Shown: positions 1 to 13,900, counted from the stretch's first letter. The stretch is 64,000 nucleotides of DNA from Kryptolebias marmoratus (GCF_001649575.2 NC_051446.1:21459632-21523631); one strand, 5' to 3'. The notes: generated by a model from the letters alone, not told the origin. A program made the numbers and translations.

Positions 1-408
1 GTGGGAGCTAGCCTAGCACATACGAGCTAGCTTAGCCTGGCGTGCTAACAGACACATGCTAATCAAAATAACAGAGTCAATCCCCGGGCCGGACAGAACA
101 TTTTCCCCCTCTCACCTGTACCTTTCGCTTCTCAGTTTAAACTGTCTCATGCGTGCGTGAGGTCCAGGAATAACACCCGGTCGCAGAATTCAGACAGCAT
201 AAGTTAAGAGCTGCTGCTGGGGTGAAGGTACCATGTTGAGTCAGCTCCACAGACACGTGGGGAGGAGCTCGTGTCTGCAAATCAGCATGTCGGGCACGCA
301 AGTTCATCACATTTTACTACCAGCTGGAAAGGACGTGTCGTTTATTTCACACACTGGCGTTAATAGATGTAAAATAAACAAAATTAAAATTTCTGAGCAA
401 AACGTATG
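1..408. other. Intergenic left edge, no gene seen
   Basis: I see no coding exon or named repeat in this stretch. It ends in an A/T-rich segment with oligo-T on the minus strand just past the tRNA gene, which would serve as the RNA polymerase III stop. Confidence 0.5.
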
Positions 409-490
409 TGGCAGCGGTGGGATTCGAACCCACGCCCCCGAAGAGACTGGAGCCTTAATCCAGCGCCTTAGACCGCTCGGCCACGCTACC
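409..490 (-). tRNA. tRNA-Leu (anticodon AAG)
   Basis: An 82-nt type II (long variable arm) tRNA. On the minus strand it starts GGTAGCGTGGCCGAGCGG (A box) and carries the B box GGTTCGAATCC; the acceptor arm pairs GGTAGCG with CGCTGCC and the discriminator base is A. The anticodon stem CTGGA/TCCAG encloses the loop TTAAGGC, giving anticodon AAG. No intron is present and CCA is not encoded beyond the discriminator, as expected in eukaryotes. A TTTT run follows within about 10 nt. It reads leucine CUU codons (and CUC if A34 is modified to inosine). Confidence 0.96.
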
Positions 491-779
491 GCGTGTACTC
501 ATGTGGGGTCGTTTTTTTGTATTCATTGTGTTTTCATATATTATTTCTATTGATCATTGAATGTAACCAGAATACTCTTCTAAAAGACTCCAGTTGATCC
601 AAGATGTTGTGACTTAGGTTTAGGTTAACTCTAATTAAATTCAATTAAAATTATTACTTTTTGCCTTTCAAACTAGCAAGCCCCTTTGTTTATGTCCAGA
701 GTAATCAAAATATTAATAAATAATAATAACATGGAATATGGAAAAAGGAACAAACTGTATTTTCTTGTTTAGTTTCTTT

Positions 780-965
780 TTTGTTTATTGCAATATAACT
801 TTTGTACTTCAGCTTTGCTAGTTTTAGCTTTTAGCTGATGTTTTGCTCATTTTAACTGGAGTGTTGATCATTTTAGCATCTATCTATGATTAGCTTTTAG
901 CTACTGTTCTGCTACTTTTAGCCTGTGTTCGGCTCAGTTTTACTCATCTTATCCTCTGTTCTGCT
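780..965. repeat. Degenerate 'GCTAAAA' family array
   Basis: Repeated TTTTAGCTxxTGTTCTGCT-like words in loose tandem. This is the inverse orientation of the AGCTAAAAGCTAAAAGTAGC arrays at 29.9-30.4, 52.5-52.9 and 60.9-61.4 kb, so it belongs to the same low-complexity family. Confidence 0.6.
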
Positions 966-1100
966 TATTTTAACTTTATTAATTCAGTTAACGAGTCACT
1001 TTTCAACTAAATGAAAATTTGGATTAGAGGAAAGTTGTTTTAAATCTCTTACTTAATAATAGAATAATTGTCTCAGGCTACATACATGGGGGGGGGGGGG

Positions 1101-1454
1101 NNNNNNNNNNNNNNNNNNNNNNNNNNNNNNNNNNNNNNNNNNNNNNNNNNNNNNNNNNNNNNNNNNNNNNNNNNNNNNNNNNNNNNNNNNNNNNNNNNNN
1201 NNNNNNNNNNNNNNNNNNNNNNNNNNNNNNNNNNNNNNNNNNNNNNNNNNNNNNNNNNNNNNNNNNNNNNNNNNNNNNNNNNNNNNNNNNNNNNNNNNNN
1301 NNNNNNNNNNNNNNNNNNNNNNNNNNNNNNNNNNNNNNNNNNNNNNNNNNNNNNNNNNNNNNNNNNNNNNNNNNNNNNNNNNNNNNNNNNNNNNNNNNNN
1401 NNNNNNNNNNNNNNNNNNNNNNNNNNNNNNNNNNNNNNNNNNNNNNNNNNNNNN
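1101..1454. other. Assembly gap (354 N) bounded by poly-G
   Basis: A run of N preceded by a G homopolymer (from 1088) and followed by another (1455-1469). The gap probably marks a long G tract that could not be sequenced through. Translations spanning it are meaningless. Confidence 0.99.
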
Positions 1455-1505
1455 GGGGGGGGGGGGGGGATCACAAAATAATGACCAATAAAAAGCAAGG
1501 CAAAC

Positions 1506-1563
1506 TTTATTATATTCATACTCTGCATTTTTACACATAAAAGTCTTCCAACATTAGTTTATT
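1506..1563 (-). other. eef2k poly(A) signal candidates
   Basis: Minus-strand AATAAA hexamers lie at 1506-1511 and 1558-1563, about 340-395 bp past the eef2k stop codon. Which one is used cannot be told from sequence alone. Confidence 0.5.
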
Positions 1564-1900
1564 AACAATTCTCTTTGTTCTGATTTTAATTTTGTATTTT
1601 AGACCTTTTTCTTTTGTACAACCACATTCACTTAAATAAAAAGGTAATGAGGGGACGGGGAAGTAAACGGAGAATGAGTCAAGATGATTAATGTCACAAA
1701 CCAACAGACAGAAATTGGAAGAAAGAAATGTCTTATCATCAGTGGCTCAGCAAACACAAAAAAAAACGCTCGCAAACCGCTAACAGCAAAAATTCTGTCG
1801 TAAAAATATGTAAACTGTAAACATTCAGGGTAAATGCTGAATGCGTTAAAACCAGAGTGACTGTCCCACAGCCTTCGGGGGATAAATGATGTATTCATCG

Positions 1901-4900
1901 TTACTCCTCGACCAGCGCCCACGCCTCTTCGGCTTTCATGTAGTACTGGTTGGCCAGGCGACCTTTCATGGCTGCCATGGCGGCCTCTGCGGCTTCTGTA
2001 AACAGATCGCCTGCATCACAAGGAGAGATGTTGCAGTCAGTATATAGTATTTTTCATTTGGCATGTTTTCTGGAAGTGTTTAATGATGTTTAAAGGTCGG
2101 CGAGGGGGCGGGACCTGCTTTCTGTGGGTCCGCGGTGAGGTTGTGGCCCCCATCTTGGTACATCTCTGCCTCTCTGGCCAGCAGCAAGTAGCGAGGCTCG
2201 TCCTGCGTGCCGTCGAACTCTCCGCCCTCGTCGTAGTCCGTCATGTTCAGGGCGCTGTCGTACCAGTGCACCGCTTCATCCCAGTCCTGCTTTCTGTGAA
2301 CACGGAGAGAGGAAAATTATTCTGGATGAACGTCTGGGAAACTGCTTGTGGCGTTTACCTGATTCAAGATGGCAGCCACAGTAAACCGACCTTAACAGAC
2401 ACAAAACACCTATAACTCATATCTACAGAGATTGGGCTAAAATATGGTCTGGTAGTAACTGAGAGTCATCTCAAGCACATTCTCCGAGGGCATCCATACG
2501 TCTGTCTTCCTGTTTGGAGTTTCTTCTGTCGTACGTTTTTTCACTAACTTCTTCAGCTTGTTTTACCAATTCATATCAAAACATTTTAGCTGACCTTCAG
2601 CTGTCTCTAAACTCTCGCCCACCTGTCAGCTGACCTTCAGCTGTCTCTGAACCTTCACCCACCTGTCAGCTGACCTTCAGCTGTCCCTGAACCTTCGCCC
2701 ACCTGTCAGCTGACCTTCAGCTGTCTCTGAACCTTCACCCACCTGTCAGCTGACCTTCAGCTGTCCCTGAACCTTCGCCCACCTGTCAGCTGACCGTCAG
2801 CTGTTCCTGAACCTTCGCCCACCTGTCAGCTGACCTTCAGCTGTCCCTGAACCTTCACCCACCTGTCAGCTGACAGATTGATTCCCGTATCGAAGGCTCT
2901 GGCCACGACGATCATGGAGGATCTGTCACCAGCCTCGGCGGCCTGCAGCAGGTACTTAAAACCCTTCATCCTGTTCCCGGCGTTATCCTGCCGACGACAC
3001 AAACGGGTCAGAATGCAAACGGACCAAACTCAGGTGGTGAAATTCGCCGCTGGCCATTACCTCCACCTCCATGTCGGGCAGGATGTGGTGAGGCAGCTGC
3101 AGGTAACATTTCCCTAAGGCCACGATGGCCTCCAGCTCGCCGCACAGGGCGGCTCTCTCCAGGTGGAACATGGCCGAGTGCTGATCCCACTGCTCGTCCT
3201 TCTCACAGAAACGACCCGCCTCGTGGTAGCGGACCATGGCCAGGTGGACCTGAGCAGAAACCCAACCAGGATTTAACATCGTTTGCAACTAAAAACGCTT
3301 AAATTTTGGCAGATTTACGTTTATCCCGTTGCGAAAAAGTGAATATGGACAATTATGTTTTTGCCCATGTCTGTGTTTGTCTGTTAGCAAAATATCTCAC
3401 GAACCACTAGATGGATTTTAATGAAACTCTAAAGAAATATTCACTGGATGCACATCTACACCTCATTAACCTTTGGATTCAATCCAATTCAAGATGGCCA
3501 CCACAGCTAATCAATCTTAGCCAACAGAAAAATGGCTATACAGTAACTCAGTCAGTTTTACAGATATGGAGCTAAAATTTGGCATAGTAGTAGCTGAGAG
3601 TCATCCCCAACATATACTCTGAGTGGGAGATGGGGCATAAAGTTATTTTTAAGGTTTGAGCAAAACAAATTCATAGTTTCTCAACATAAGACAAACCTAG
3701 TCTAAACTCTGGCATTAAAGCTGCCCGTTGATTTGAAGAATCGTTGATTCTTTATTTTATTTCTGCCGACTGGTTGTGAACGCTGCGTCGGCTCACCTTT
3801 CCCAGGATGGACTGGCCGATCTTCTTCTGCAGCAGAGCGTTGAGGCGCTCCACCTCGGTGGCCACGCAGGAAGGTCTGTGCACGTGAGCGCGAGACGAAT
3901 GGAAGAAGCTCCACTTCTCCTCCGTTAGCTGAGCAGAAAGAGCCATCGAAGAAAAAAACAATAAATAAAAAGCGGGGAGGACAGAGAACTAAATTCAAAT
4001 GAATGACAAACATGAGATTTAAGCTCAGAGCCTGAGAAGCACTTCTCGGTTCACTCAGAGTTAAAGAAAAGCAGACGAACAAAGCGATCACGGTGAAAAG
4101 CATTAGCTGGATGGCAGAGTCTGGGAGTTGGAGGTAGATGGTGTTTCTGTTCCAAAAATCACTTTTTCTCGATTTGTATTTCATGATTTGCTAAAAAGTA
4201 GCAGACGTGGGCATGAAAACGGCAAACAGCTCGTTAATTGGCCGTACAAATCTTTGTGCTCGGTACATTATCAGCAAAGACAAAGCAGAAAGGCTGCAGC
4301 AAGCTTCCAAGCCTCCATGCAAATAATCACCCCTTCATTGTCGGGATTTTGTGAATTTAAGTTTGCAGAAACTCTTGGAGGAGCTACCATCTTCCTCTAG
4401 TGAGGGGGGAAACAAAGAAGATGAGGAGGAGATGAGTTAGCGGAAAGGTCAAGAATGATTACTTTTTTTTTTTTATAACTGTTAACCAGTTGATGTGAAA
4501 AAAAAGGAAAAGACAGATGATAATGAGGGAAGTTAGAGTTGAGTTATTCGATTACAGACGGAATGGTTATGATCAAGGTGAGGATGGAGTTTACACAGAT
4601 TTGTTTTTGGTTGTTTACCCTTCTGATACTGTCGTCATCCGACTCAGAAAAAGTTCTGTGGTAGCGATGATGGGCCTATGTGATGATACAACATGCATTT
4701 CAAAACCCGCTGTCAGGGATTTCAGTCAGACAGTGTGGCAATGTGGAAAACAACCACAACTACCTTGTAAAAAACTGTGTCTAAAACAATAAAACCCAGC
4801 TAACTGATCAAAAATGCGTTTGTGAAGAAAAAAATCTACACATTAGGTGTTTAATTTGTCCCCTTCTTACTGCTGTGAAACCAGACTTCTACATCAGAAC

Positions 4901-7900
4901 TTCAAGTTGTCCGAATATGTTCAAATCAAGTTAAAAAAAGAGCTGAAATGGGAGCAATTACCCCGTCTATGTGGTCGTTTGGATCCCCCTCACTCCTCCT
5001 CTCGCTGGGATAGCCACTGTCTCCGCCACTTTCTGAGTCCTGCAGGCAACAAAACAACATTCAGAAGTTGTTTGGTTAGACTTGGGCGCTCGGGAGATAC
5101 CTAAAACCTATATTCCTACTTTAGTTTAAGCTTAAAAAGAAAATCATCTGATGGATTGACTCAGTGCAGCAGCCTGTTGTTGCTGTTTGCGGCCACCTGG
5201 GGGCAGTGTGGACAACCACTGCAGCTCAGACCGGCTCAGGTACAACAATCATGGCTCACAGGAAAGCTGGCTGTTTTCTTAGAATGTTCTGTTGGGGAAA
5301 CTGGGATTCATTCGACTGCTTTGAGATGCTCCACCCTCCTGGAAAACAAAACTGAACCCAACTCCCTCTTGACAACCAACGTTATGTAACAACAGCAGCT
5401 TCGCCCAGCAGAAAAATGTGCTGCAACGCCTCAAGAAACACTGAAAAGAACCCAGAAACAACGCAGATCCTTGTATATTCAACCCCCGAAAAACATTAAA
5501 AACTCAAAAATCCTGGTACCATGCTTTCAAAGCCTCTCCCTCTTTTTTTGTTGTAATTTTGGCTTCTTCTTGCATCTCCTCCTTTCAGGCGTTCTGCTGA
5601 TTCAGCGTTCACACTATTGTTTTCCGGCTTTTTATTTTTCTGCACGTCTTCTTTGCAGTCGTACTACTTCTAAATATTTTGTGCTATTTTAGCCATTCAT
5701 ATATCAAAACTTTCAGCTCATTCGGGAGATGTTTACGTTTTAGAGACTTTAAAACTTAAAAAAATTAGCTTTAGATAACCCTTTCTTACTTTTATTTCCT
5801 GGGTAGTCTTTAGATACGTTTAGCTGGCCTCTTTCTAGATATAGCTTTTATCAATTAGCATTTTGCTATTTGTGGCTTTAACCATAACTCCTTTTAGCTG
5901 GTGTTCTGCTTCCTTCGGTTTCTTCTTTGTCAGAGTTCAGCTCTCAGCATCAAACTGTGTTTCTGGTAAAAACCTTCTGTTTAAAACAAAGAAACCTCTT
6001 AGTGGCAGGGAAGTCAGCTGTCGGCTCCGAACATTGTTACCACCGGCGCCGTTTTCACCAGCAGCGGTTATGAACACGCTCATTGTGGCGCCGGCCTCGG
6101 CTGCGGTCAGCTTTTTCAACAAACCCGGCTTTTGGACCTTCGCAAAGCCTCATTATACCGGGGGGTCAGAGTGCTGTTTGTCTGCTGAGAGCTGCACACA
6201 AGCCGAAGTCTGCAGCTGAAATGAGCGGAATTCCCATAATCCTCTCTGTGTTGGTAAAAGCTACGCAAACAAAGACAAACAACGGACCCCTGGAAACCCC
6301 TGGAGAGCAGATTATTGGAGTTTATAAACAACTTCTCATGAGTAAAATTGGTAGGATTGCCCTTTAGCCTTTAGCAAATTAGACCACAGAGAAAAATAAT
6401 CACGACTCAATTGAGAAAAACTTCATTTCTGATGATGAGGATGTAAATCTGAGCGAAACTAAAGAAGATGCGTTTAAAATCAACGATGGTGACGTCCACA
6501 GAAGAGCCGCTTGGGATGAAGGAGTCGGACAATTTTGATGCTTTGGTAAATTTTCACGCTCATATTTGTTGAGTAAAAAGTGCAGATAAAAGGCCTTTGT
6601 ATACATTGAGTGCGTACCTGCATTTTAAAACTGCGTATCGACATATCTGGAAAGTTACTGGAGTAAAATCTTTCAAACTGCAGCGTTTGATAGAGTTCAG
6701 GAGAAGCTTTAACTGTGATTTCAGTTGCTGATGTTTCTGTGACAGCGTGAGCCGTTTCTTGTTTTCGTTTTGTTGGGATTGTCTCTGCGGTTCATGTTTC
6801 CAGTTAGGTTACTACTCACCTTGTGTTCACCTGTGTTGTTGTTGAATCTGTCGTGCTCAGACATTCCAGTGAGAGACACGCCTAAAGAACGTTGTAAAAA
6901 AAAAAAAAAAAAAAAGAACAAGCGTTAACCAGCCGGACGTTCCTTGGCGTGGGCAGCGTTTTGTTATTTGAGGCAAAATGATCTTTGGTGTACCTGAAGG
7001 CGACTTGCCCATAAATCCGCCCGGCACCAGGGGGGAGAAGGGCAGGGTGAGCGGCGAGCAGGGGATGGAGTCCATGTCGCTCGCGCTCTCGTCCGCAGAC
7101 GAGGTCTCAGACAGGCGGGACAGCAGCGGGGGCGCCCGGCTTGCGGAAAAGGTCCGAACCCGAGGCGAGCCGCAGACCTCCTCGCAGCCCCTCAGCACCG
7201 TCTGGGCCGACTTCTGGGAGAAAACGAGACGAAACTTAGGTGAAAAGAGAACAAGATTCAGACGTGCCGTCATGATCCTGCACCTGAGTAGGAAATCCAA
7301 TTTTTTTAAAAAAAATCAAAGTGTTAAAATTACAAGCAGCTTGTTGGTGCAGTCCAGCTGGGACGTCTCTGCCTGGGAGATGTCAAAAGGCGTCAAGCCC
7401 ATGCACTTGCAGATCTTGTTACACAGGTGGGAGTGGAAGAACAGAGCCATGCCTCGCACACCTGGAACACAGCTCTTATCAGAGTGAGGCTTCTCCAGTC
7501 ATTTCTGCTGCGGGGGAACCGCTTTGTCAAAGAGAAGGGTACCTAGATTTCCGTCTCCGAAGTCGGTCCCCTTCTCAGTGTGGATCTGAGGGTCCGTGTA
7601 GAGGTCGCCGACTCCCTGGATGTCCACCACGATCAGCTGATGGCCCGACCGCTCGAAGGTGAAGTGGCTGAAGGCCTGGCGGACGAGGGAGGGGAGGTTG
7701 TATCAAACCGTCGGACGAGGACGGGAGGGGGCGGTTTCTTTCTGAAAGCTGATGTCACTCACCTGCGGAGTCAGCCGGATGTTGTCGTCTCTCACAAATC
7801 CAGAGTTGGAGTTGTATTTGATGTACTTGCCCTCGATGTAATGCTCCAGGTGGAAGAGGGGCTTGCCTGCTCGTTGTGTCATCTCCACCACACACATCTG

Positions 7901-10900
7901 CATGATGTCCACCTGAGAACGAGTCAGAGATAAAGAAACAACTCTTTTACTCCCGTCAGGAATCTGGGCTGAAAGAGAAAAAACTAGAACTAAAAATAGA
8001 TTAAAGATTTTGAAAAACTTTAAATGTACCTACAATATGTCAAGATTTAGGGGCAAAATACAACAGACAATGGGCTGTAACTATTGATTTTTCCTTAAAA
8101 ATATTAAATATGCCTTTTTGCTTGTCTCACTGGGGATAGGCATCAAATCCCCCACGACCAGGAATAAACAAGCAAATTAAGAAAATGGATGGATAGATAT
8201 AAATAATAATCTATGTATGGATGGTTACTCCCTTAAAACGATCAAATAAATGATCTATTACCATAAATTGTACTCATTGTGTTGTTCCTTTTGGTGCTTT
8301 TATATTTTCTTGCACCATATTTGGACAGACGAAGCATAATTTCATTCAGTTGTATTTCTGTAATAGTTGGAACGACAACGAAGGGGGTCTTGAACTAATC
8401 TGCTACCTGCTTGGGGGGTCTGTGGCGGTTGTACTCCTCCCCCCAGAGTTTGGCCTCCATCTGCAGCCTGACGTCCTCGAAGTAGACGTCTCTGTCCACC
8501 GTCTCCATGTAACGTTTGGCCACGTAGTTGGACGCCGACTTCCAGTTGCTGCTGTGTGAGAAGTTTGACAACTTCTTCCTGGAGGGGCGAAAAGAAACAG
8601 ATACTTAAAAACATTTTAAATATGACTCAGATAGTCGCATAAAGACCGAGAAACACCCCCAGGGCTTTACGTTTTAACAGGAGGACGAGCTGAAAGTGAT
8701 TCCAGATGTGTCCGATGTGAGCCCAGATCACAGAGGGACGACTTCTTCGAGATATATACACCAAAATATATTTTCTCCTGGGCTTTTAGTGGCAGGAGGA
8801 AGTTGTGTTTCAAAGAGAGGACTTTAACGGAGTGACAATCACCTGAAGCGGTTTAAATGGATCCTCTCTTTTACGTTTACCACAATACAGAGGATTAAAC
8901 GTTAAAAAAATTAGACCAATGTCTCTTTTATTTGAGTTGTCAATCAGACATCAAAGCAAAATACAGCACCATAGGATTCAACATCTATTTTTACCCCAAC
9001 AGTAAACATCTGCTGAGCCACTTTTATGAGAAAATAGTTAGAAATTAATCCTGTGTGCTAAAATTAGCGCAGCAATACAAAAACGCTGTATCCGGCAGCT
9101 GCGAGCCTCGTTAGTAAGCGACATAAAGAATGTGGGTCAGCAACAAATTCTTGTTCTGTTTACATTCACTCAACATCCTTATTTGCTACAAGAGGGAAAA
9201 GGGGGCAACGACCTCAGGATGAGACGTGATAAATACAGAAAAATCTGTTGAACTTACGCTCTGAAGCACTCCCTCATGGCCCCTTTCCCAAAGGGCTGTG
9301 AGAAAGCAGACAGCAGCGGATAAATCAGATGGATCAGACGGTGAAAGGCTCCAGAATACGTTTCAAACCAAGAGAAGTCATACCTGCGCAGCCATTTTGA
9401 CGTGGATCTGGTCTTGAGCCCACTCTCCAGTGATGGCGTTGTACCTGTGAAGATAAACGTCTTTATGTAAAATTATTTTCTTAATTTTTCTGTTTTCCAG
9501 AGCGCTGGAGGTGGGCACCGGTTACCCCATGACCCGGAAGGGAAAAAGAGGGCAAAGAAAATAGATGCATGGATGGATGGACAATTCAAAACGTTCAGCT
9601 CTTTCAAGAGATGGATGCAAAAACTTTACATTTTTTGTAACTTTTATGCTTTTCAAAATATTTAACTTTATTTACAAATATTTACCCCGTAGATATACAT
9701 TCAGATCTCTTCAATTCCTTCAGAAACATTGTTCTTTTTAAAATCTGCTTCATCAAACTGGCTCTATTTTTGTCCTCTTAGGCTACTTTTTAGTTTTTAG
9801 CTAGTGTCCTGCTTCTTCTAGCTTTAACAGCTCAATTTTAGCTTATTCAACAAAGTCATTCAGCTCTCATTATTCAGAATAAATTTGGCAGAAAATGCAA
9901 TTTCTCTAGTTCACGTTTAAAATTAGGCTGACATAACTGTATCTAAAGTTCACTCATTTTTAAATAATGAGGTAAACATTTAGTATTTAAATATATTTGC
10001 CCGATGCAATAAACATTTGCTAAAAGACCAATAAGGCTGTAAATAAATAACACTGTTGTTTGTTTTCCTGCTAGTTTTTACTGTTTATTAACCCTTTTTT
10101 TACAAAGTGAAACATCAGAATAAAAAAAATGTAATGTAGGAATTGTATAGAAGCAGCTCTGTGTTGTTGTGATTACAAGTATTTTAAAAAAAGGTCAATC
10201 TGTGTGCTAATTTTAGTAAAAAAAAGAAAAAGTAATCCCTGTTAGCTAAAAGGATTCAGTGCTGACGAACAGCAGGCTTTGGAATTTTAGCCAATCAGAA
10301 AACAGCTTTCAGAGGGGCAGGGCTTAAACAGGAAGTAGAATGGCTTAATTCAGACAGAAGATGAACTATAGAAGACAGAAGATAAATATTTTTAAACTGT
10401 AACGAATAAATGAAGTTTCAAGTAAAGTTGCAGAAAGAAAAGTAGCAATAAAGTTTCCCTTTTAACTGCAAAAAAGCCAAAAGTTTCTTATTAATCGTTC
10501 GTTTAGCAGCTTTTATGGTAATGTTTCAAATCTTAGAACATGATTATGTTCAACATTTGATAAATTCTATTATTATTATTTTAAGACACTAAATCAGGAG
10601 GGTAAAAACTGTTTGTAAACAGTTCCTGCACACGGCAGCGAGTTAGCATTAATAATAGGCATTGCTTTCTATTTCACGTCATATTTCCGTGTTAATTGAT
10701 TTTTCTTTAGAATTATTATTAGATCCCCATAAAGACGTGTTTTTCCGAGCTAATCCCTTTGCTTTTGTCACCTGTTATTTCGCTCACGCAGGCTTGTCAC
10801 ACCACTGACCTAGTTTCTCCTTCTCAGACCCACTGCTTTCCCTCTTCCTCACTGAAGTCTCTAACTACAGAGAGCACCAGGACTCAGTCTCATTTGTTTG

Positions 10901-13900
10901 CCAAGTGAAAGAGTTTTTTCCACAGCTCGTTATCTATGCTAACCAGGGAGCCGCAGAAGGCGTTTAGTTTCCTGCAGATGGAAAAAAACAAAACAATGAG
11001 CTTGTGTGTTCACTTTTTTCTTGTAAAAGGTCGTTTTAATCACATTTATTTGGTGTTATTTGACTGAAAGAAGTTTGGCGCAGTCAGTTCAGTGATAATT
11101 ATCTCTTGGGGTCAGTGGATCTGTTTGGATTGGAAGGGTGTGTGTGTCCTGGGTTAATGAATATAGCAGGATCCAGCGACCATTCGACAGTCGATGCAAA
11201 GAGGTTGTTTTCTTCACATGCACGCTGGAAATGGACTTTCCAACATCTAATCCTCAGTCCTCTTTCTGCTGACATTTCAGGCTGGGTACACAGAGTACCA
11301 CGGCTTTCATGAGTGCACAGAGGGGTGAGGTTACACGGGGGAGGTAAATTTAGCCCTCTGAAACGAGCACAGCAGGCCAAATCCCAGCTTCGGACAATCC
11401 CTCCCTCCCTCCCCCTTAAAACTCTTATGCAACACGACCCGCCGTCATCGTGCGCCTGCTTCACACCCAGACCCCAACTCGTGCACTTTTGACGCCATTT
11501 GCTTAAAGAGGCGTGTTTGTTTATTTTAGCCCCGCAGCATTTCGGGCGCAGCCTCAGGATCCCACCCAGATACTTGAGCGATAAGAAGAAAAAAAACAGG
11601 CTGATGGGTCAAAAAACAGGCTGACGGGTCAAAAAACCGACGTCAGTGCTTCATGTCCTCACTGTGCAGCGTGGTTGTGTTTGCCAACAGCTAAAACCAA
11701 TACGTCGACACATGAACCGAGGAGCCCAAGTGAAGCCTCGCAGACTAATCTATCCGCATCGATTGCACCGAACGCGAAAACAAGCTGAGAAACGCCCGTT
11801 AAATCAACTTCTCTGAAGTGATCAGCTTGTGTTGACAGCTTGTAGTATTGACACAAAGTTCAAAGGTCAAGTTTTCATGTGACACACAATGTTACAGCAC
11901 AGAAATGACCGTGTAAACAAAAAGGACTCATACATCCAGCTCCAAGTGTTCCAATTATTACTGATTTGGACTTATCAGCTGAGAGGACTTTAAATAAATA
12001 TCAGTGATTTTAAGTCTTCAGTAGCAGGAAAAGCGCTTTAAATCGCTCATACCTGTAACGAGTGCAGGGTTCAGTCGCGATTTCCTCCAGGTGAAACTGC
12101 GCCCAGGGGTCCGGCATGTTTCGGGCCTTTTCGATCGCATGAATCCATGCCGCCTGTCACAAAAACCAAAGCAGGTTCTAGTCGTTGTCAAGTCATTTTC
12201 CATCCCAAAAGACACAAATGACAAACTAGTCTCCTGTTCAGGTTTGACAGAACACAGAAACGAAAGAGGGGAGTGCCGTTCTTTGCAAAGCTGGTTCATT
12301 TGCACGATAAAGGGTAATTCCTAACATGTTTTTGCTCTTTCCTTTCCACAAGGCATGCATTTATTGATGAATAAAAATTAGCAGCTTCTGCACTGAACGG
12401 TTCCCCCACATTCTTATTTGCAAGCAGATAAGGGTGAGAGAGCGATCATGCAAAAAAAAAAAAGCAAAAGGAGAAATAAATAAACAAACAGAGGGTAAGC
12501 AGAGGTGCTAAATGTACAACTGCCTCTATGAATGAGATGCGTCGTGAAACTATTTTGCATTTTACACAAACAAGCGTTCGAGCGCTTGAGTCACGAGCGC
12601 TCCAAATCTGACCAAGTTTGGACACGTTCGGCACGCCACAGCGGCACGTCTCCCTCGTATTTCAGCGCTCACTGTCCAGCGTTTATATTTAGAGTGACTG
12701 ATTTACGCAAAGAGAATGTGTACAGGGCCGTGTTTTGAAAGTGAGAGAGGGTCACGTTACTCGGACAGCGTCAAACGTAGAGTCAGAAACGTCACAGCTG
12801 CAGACTGGAATGGAAATCTTTGCCTGGAGTTCATGTAATCCAAAAACATAACCATAATGATAAATTCATCAACAAATTAAATGCCCAGCATTTCTTGAAG
12901 GAATGCTTTTAATGCTTTAAACTAAGCTCATCTTGTGTTGATAAATGATGAAGTTGTAGCTGTTTTGGTTAAATCTCATGCGATACTGTTAGATGGCTCG
13001 CTCAGAGTATGAGTTGAGGACGACTCTCGGCTACTACCACATCAAATTTCAGCTCATTATCTGTAAAATTGACTAAGCCATTTTTCTATTGGCTAATGTG
13101 GATTAGCTGTGGCGGCCGTTAATCGGTTGCAGATGTACAGCCAGTGATTATTTCCTGAAAGTTTCAACGAGTTTTCAAAACATTGTGGTCCCCCTTCGCC
13201 TTTCGGGGGACGAGCCGTAAGGAGTGCATTCTGAAGACAGGGAGTGAAGGAGTGATGGGAAATGATAGTTGGTGGAGAAGGACATACCAAGGCAGAGAAG
13301 AGGACAGTAAATTACAGAGCGGGGAGTGAAGAATGGAGGCAGAGATGGTCGTTGACAAAAAGGGAGAAGGGTAATCGTAATCTGATCCGAAACATACCCG
13401 TGCGCTCTCAGACAAAACCGTGTACGTTCGATGTTCTCCCTCGTTTTCATGCTATTTAAAAACAAAACAAAACAAAAAAAAGGTAAAGAAAACAGGTGGT
13501 TTCCATTAGTTAACAGCGTCGTTTTAAACAACATTAACAGCTTTAACCAGCAGCAACACACACACACACACACAAAAGGACATTCATGTGGAAAACAACA
13601 GGCCGGTGCACGGTGTTTCTGATAAGCAGCGACGTGCGCTGAATCAGGCCTTTGTGCTGATCAGCACAGACCGAGAAGTACTTGTTTACGCAGAGCGAGC
13701 TCGCGAGGCGAAAGCCACACTCTGGTACTTCCTGTTCTTGTCAGGAGGAGTACATTAAAGAGACGACTGGCCAGCTTCAGTCAACAGATATCGAGCGTGC
13801 GCACACACGAGCATTGTGATGCATGTGTGCAAGCACGCCCAGAACAATCTGGCCATAAAAGGCAAACGTTGTTGGAATGGAAAACTGCAGAAGTGACACT

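Larger units (their letters stand above)
491..1900. other. Intergenic A/T-rich interval and eef2k 3' UTR
   Basis: A/T-rich DNA with no exon. It holds a TAGCTTTTAGCT-type degenerate repeat (about 790-960), an assembly gap between G homopolymers, and, from about 1490 to 1900, the presumed 3' untranslated region of eef2k on the minus strand. Confidence 0.5.

Noticed and set aside
233..553. 106-codon plus-strand frame
   Set aside because: It runs antisense through the tRNA-Leu gene and has no family resemblance.
1053..1538. Open frames across the first gap
   Set aside because: They exist only because N codons are read through; poly-Gly/poly-Pro edges come from the G tract.
2588..2874. CRISPR-like regular array
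   Set aside because: The 40-bp units are contiguous with no unique spacers, in an intron of a vertebrate gene; it is a minisatellite.
6978..7487. 169-codon plus-strand frame
   Set aside because: Antisense shadow of eef2k coding exons 8-9.
11099..11464. 121-codon minus-strand frame in the eef2k intron
   Set aside because: No family resemblance and no splice signals joining it to eef2k; ordinary intron.
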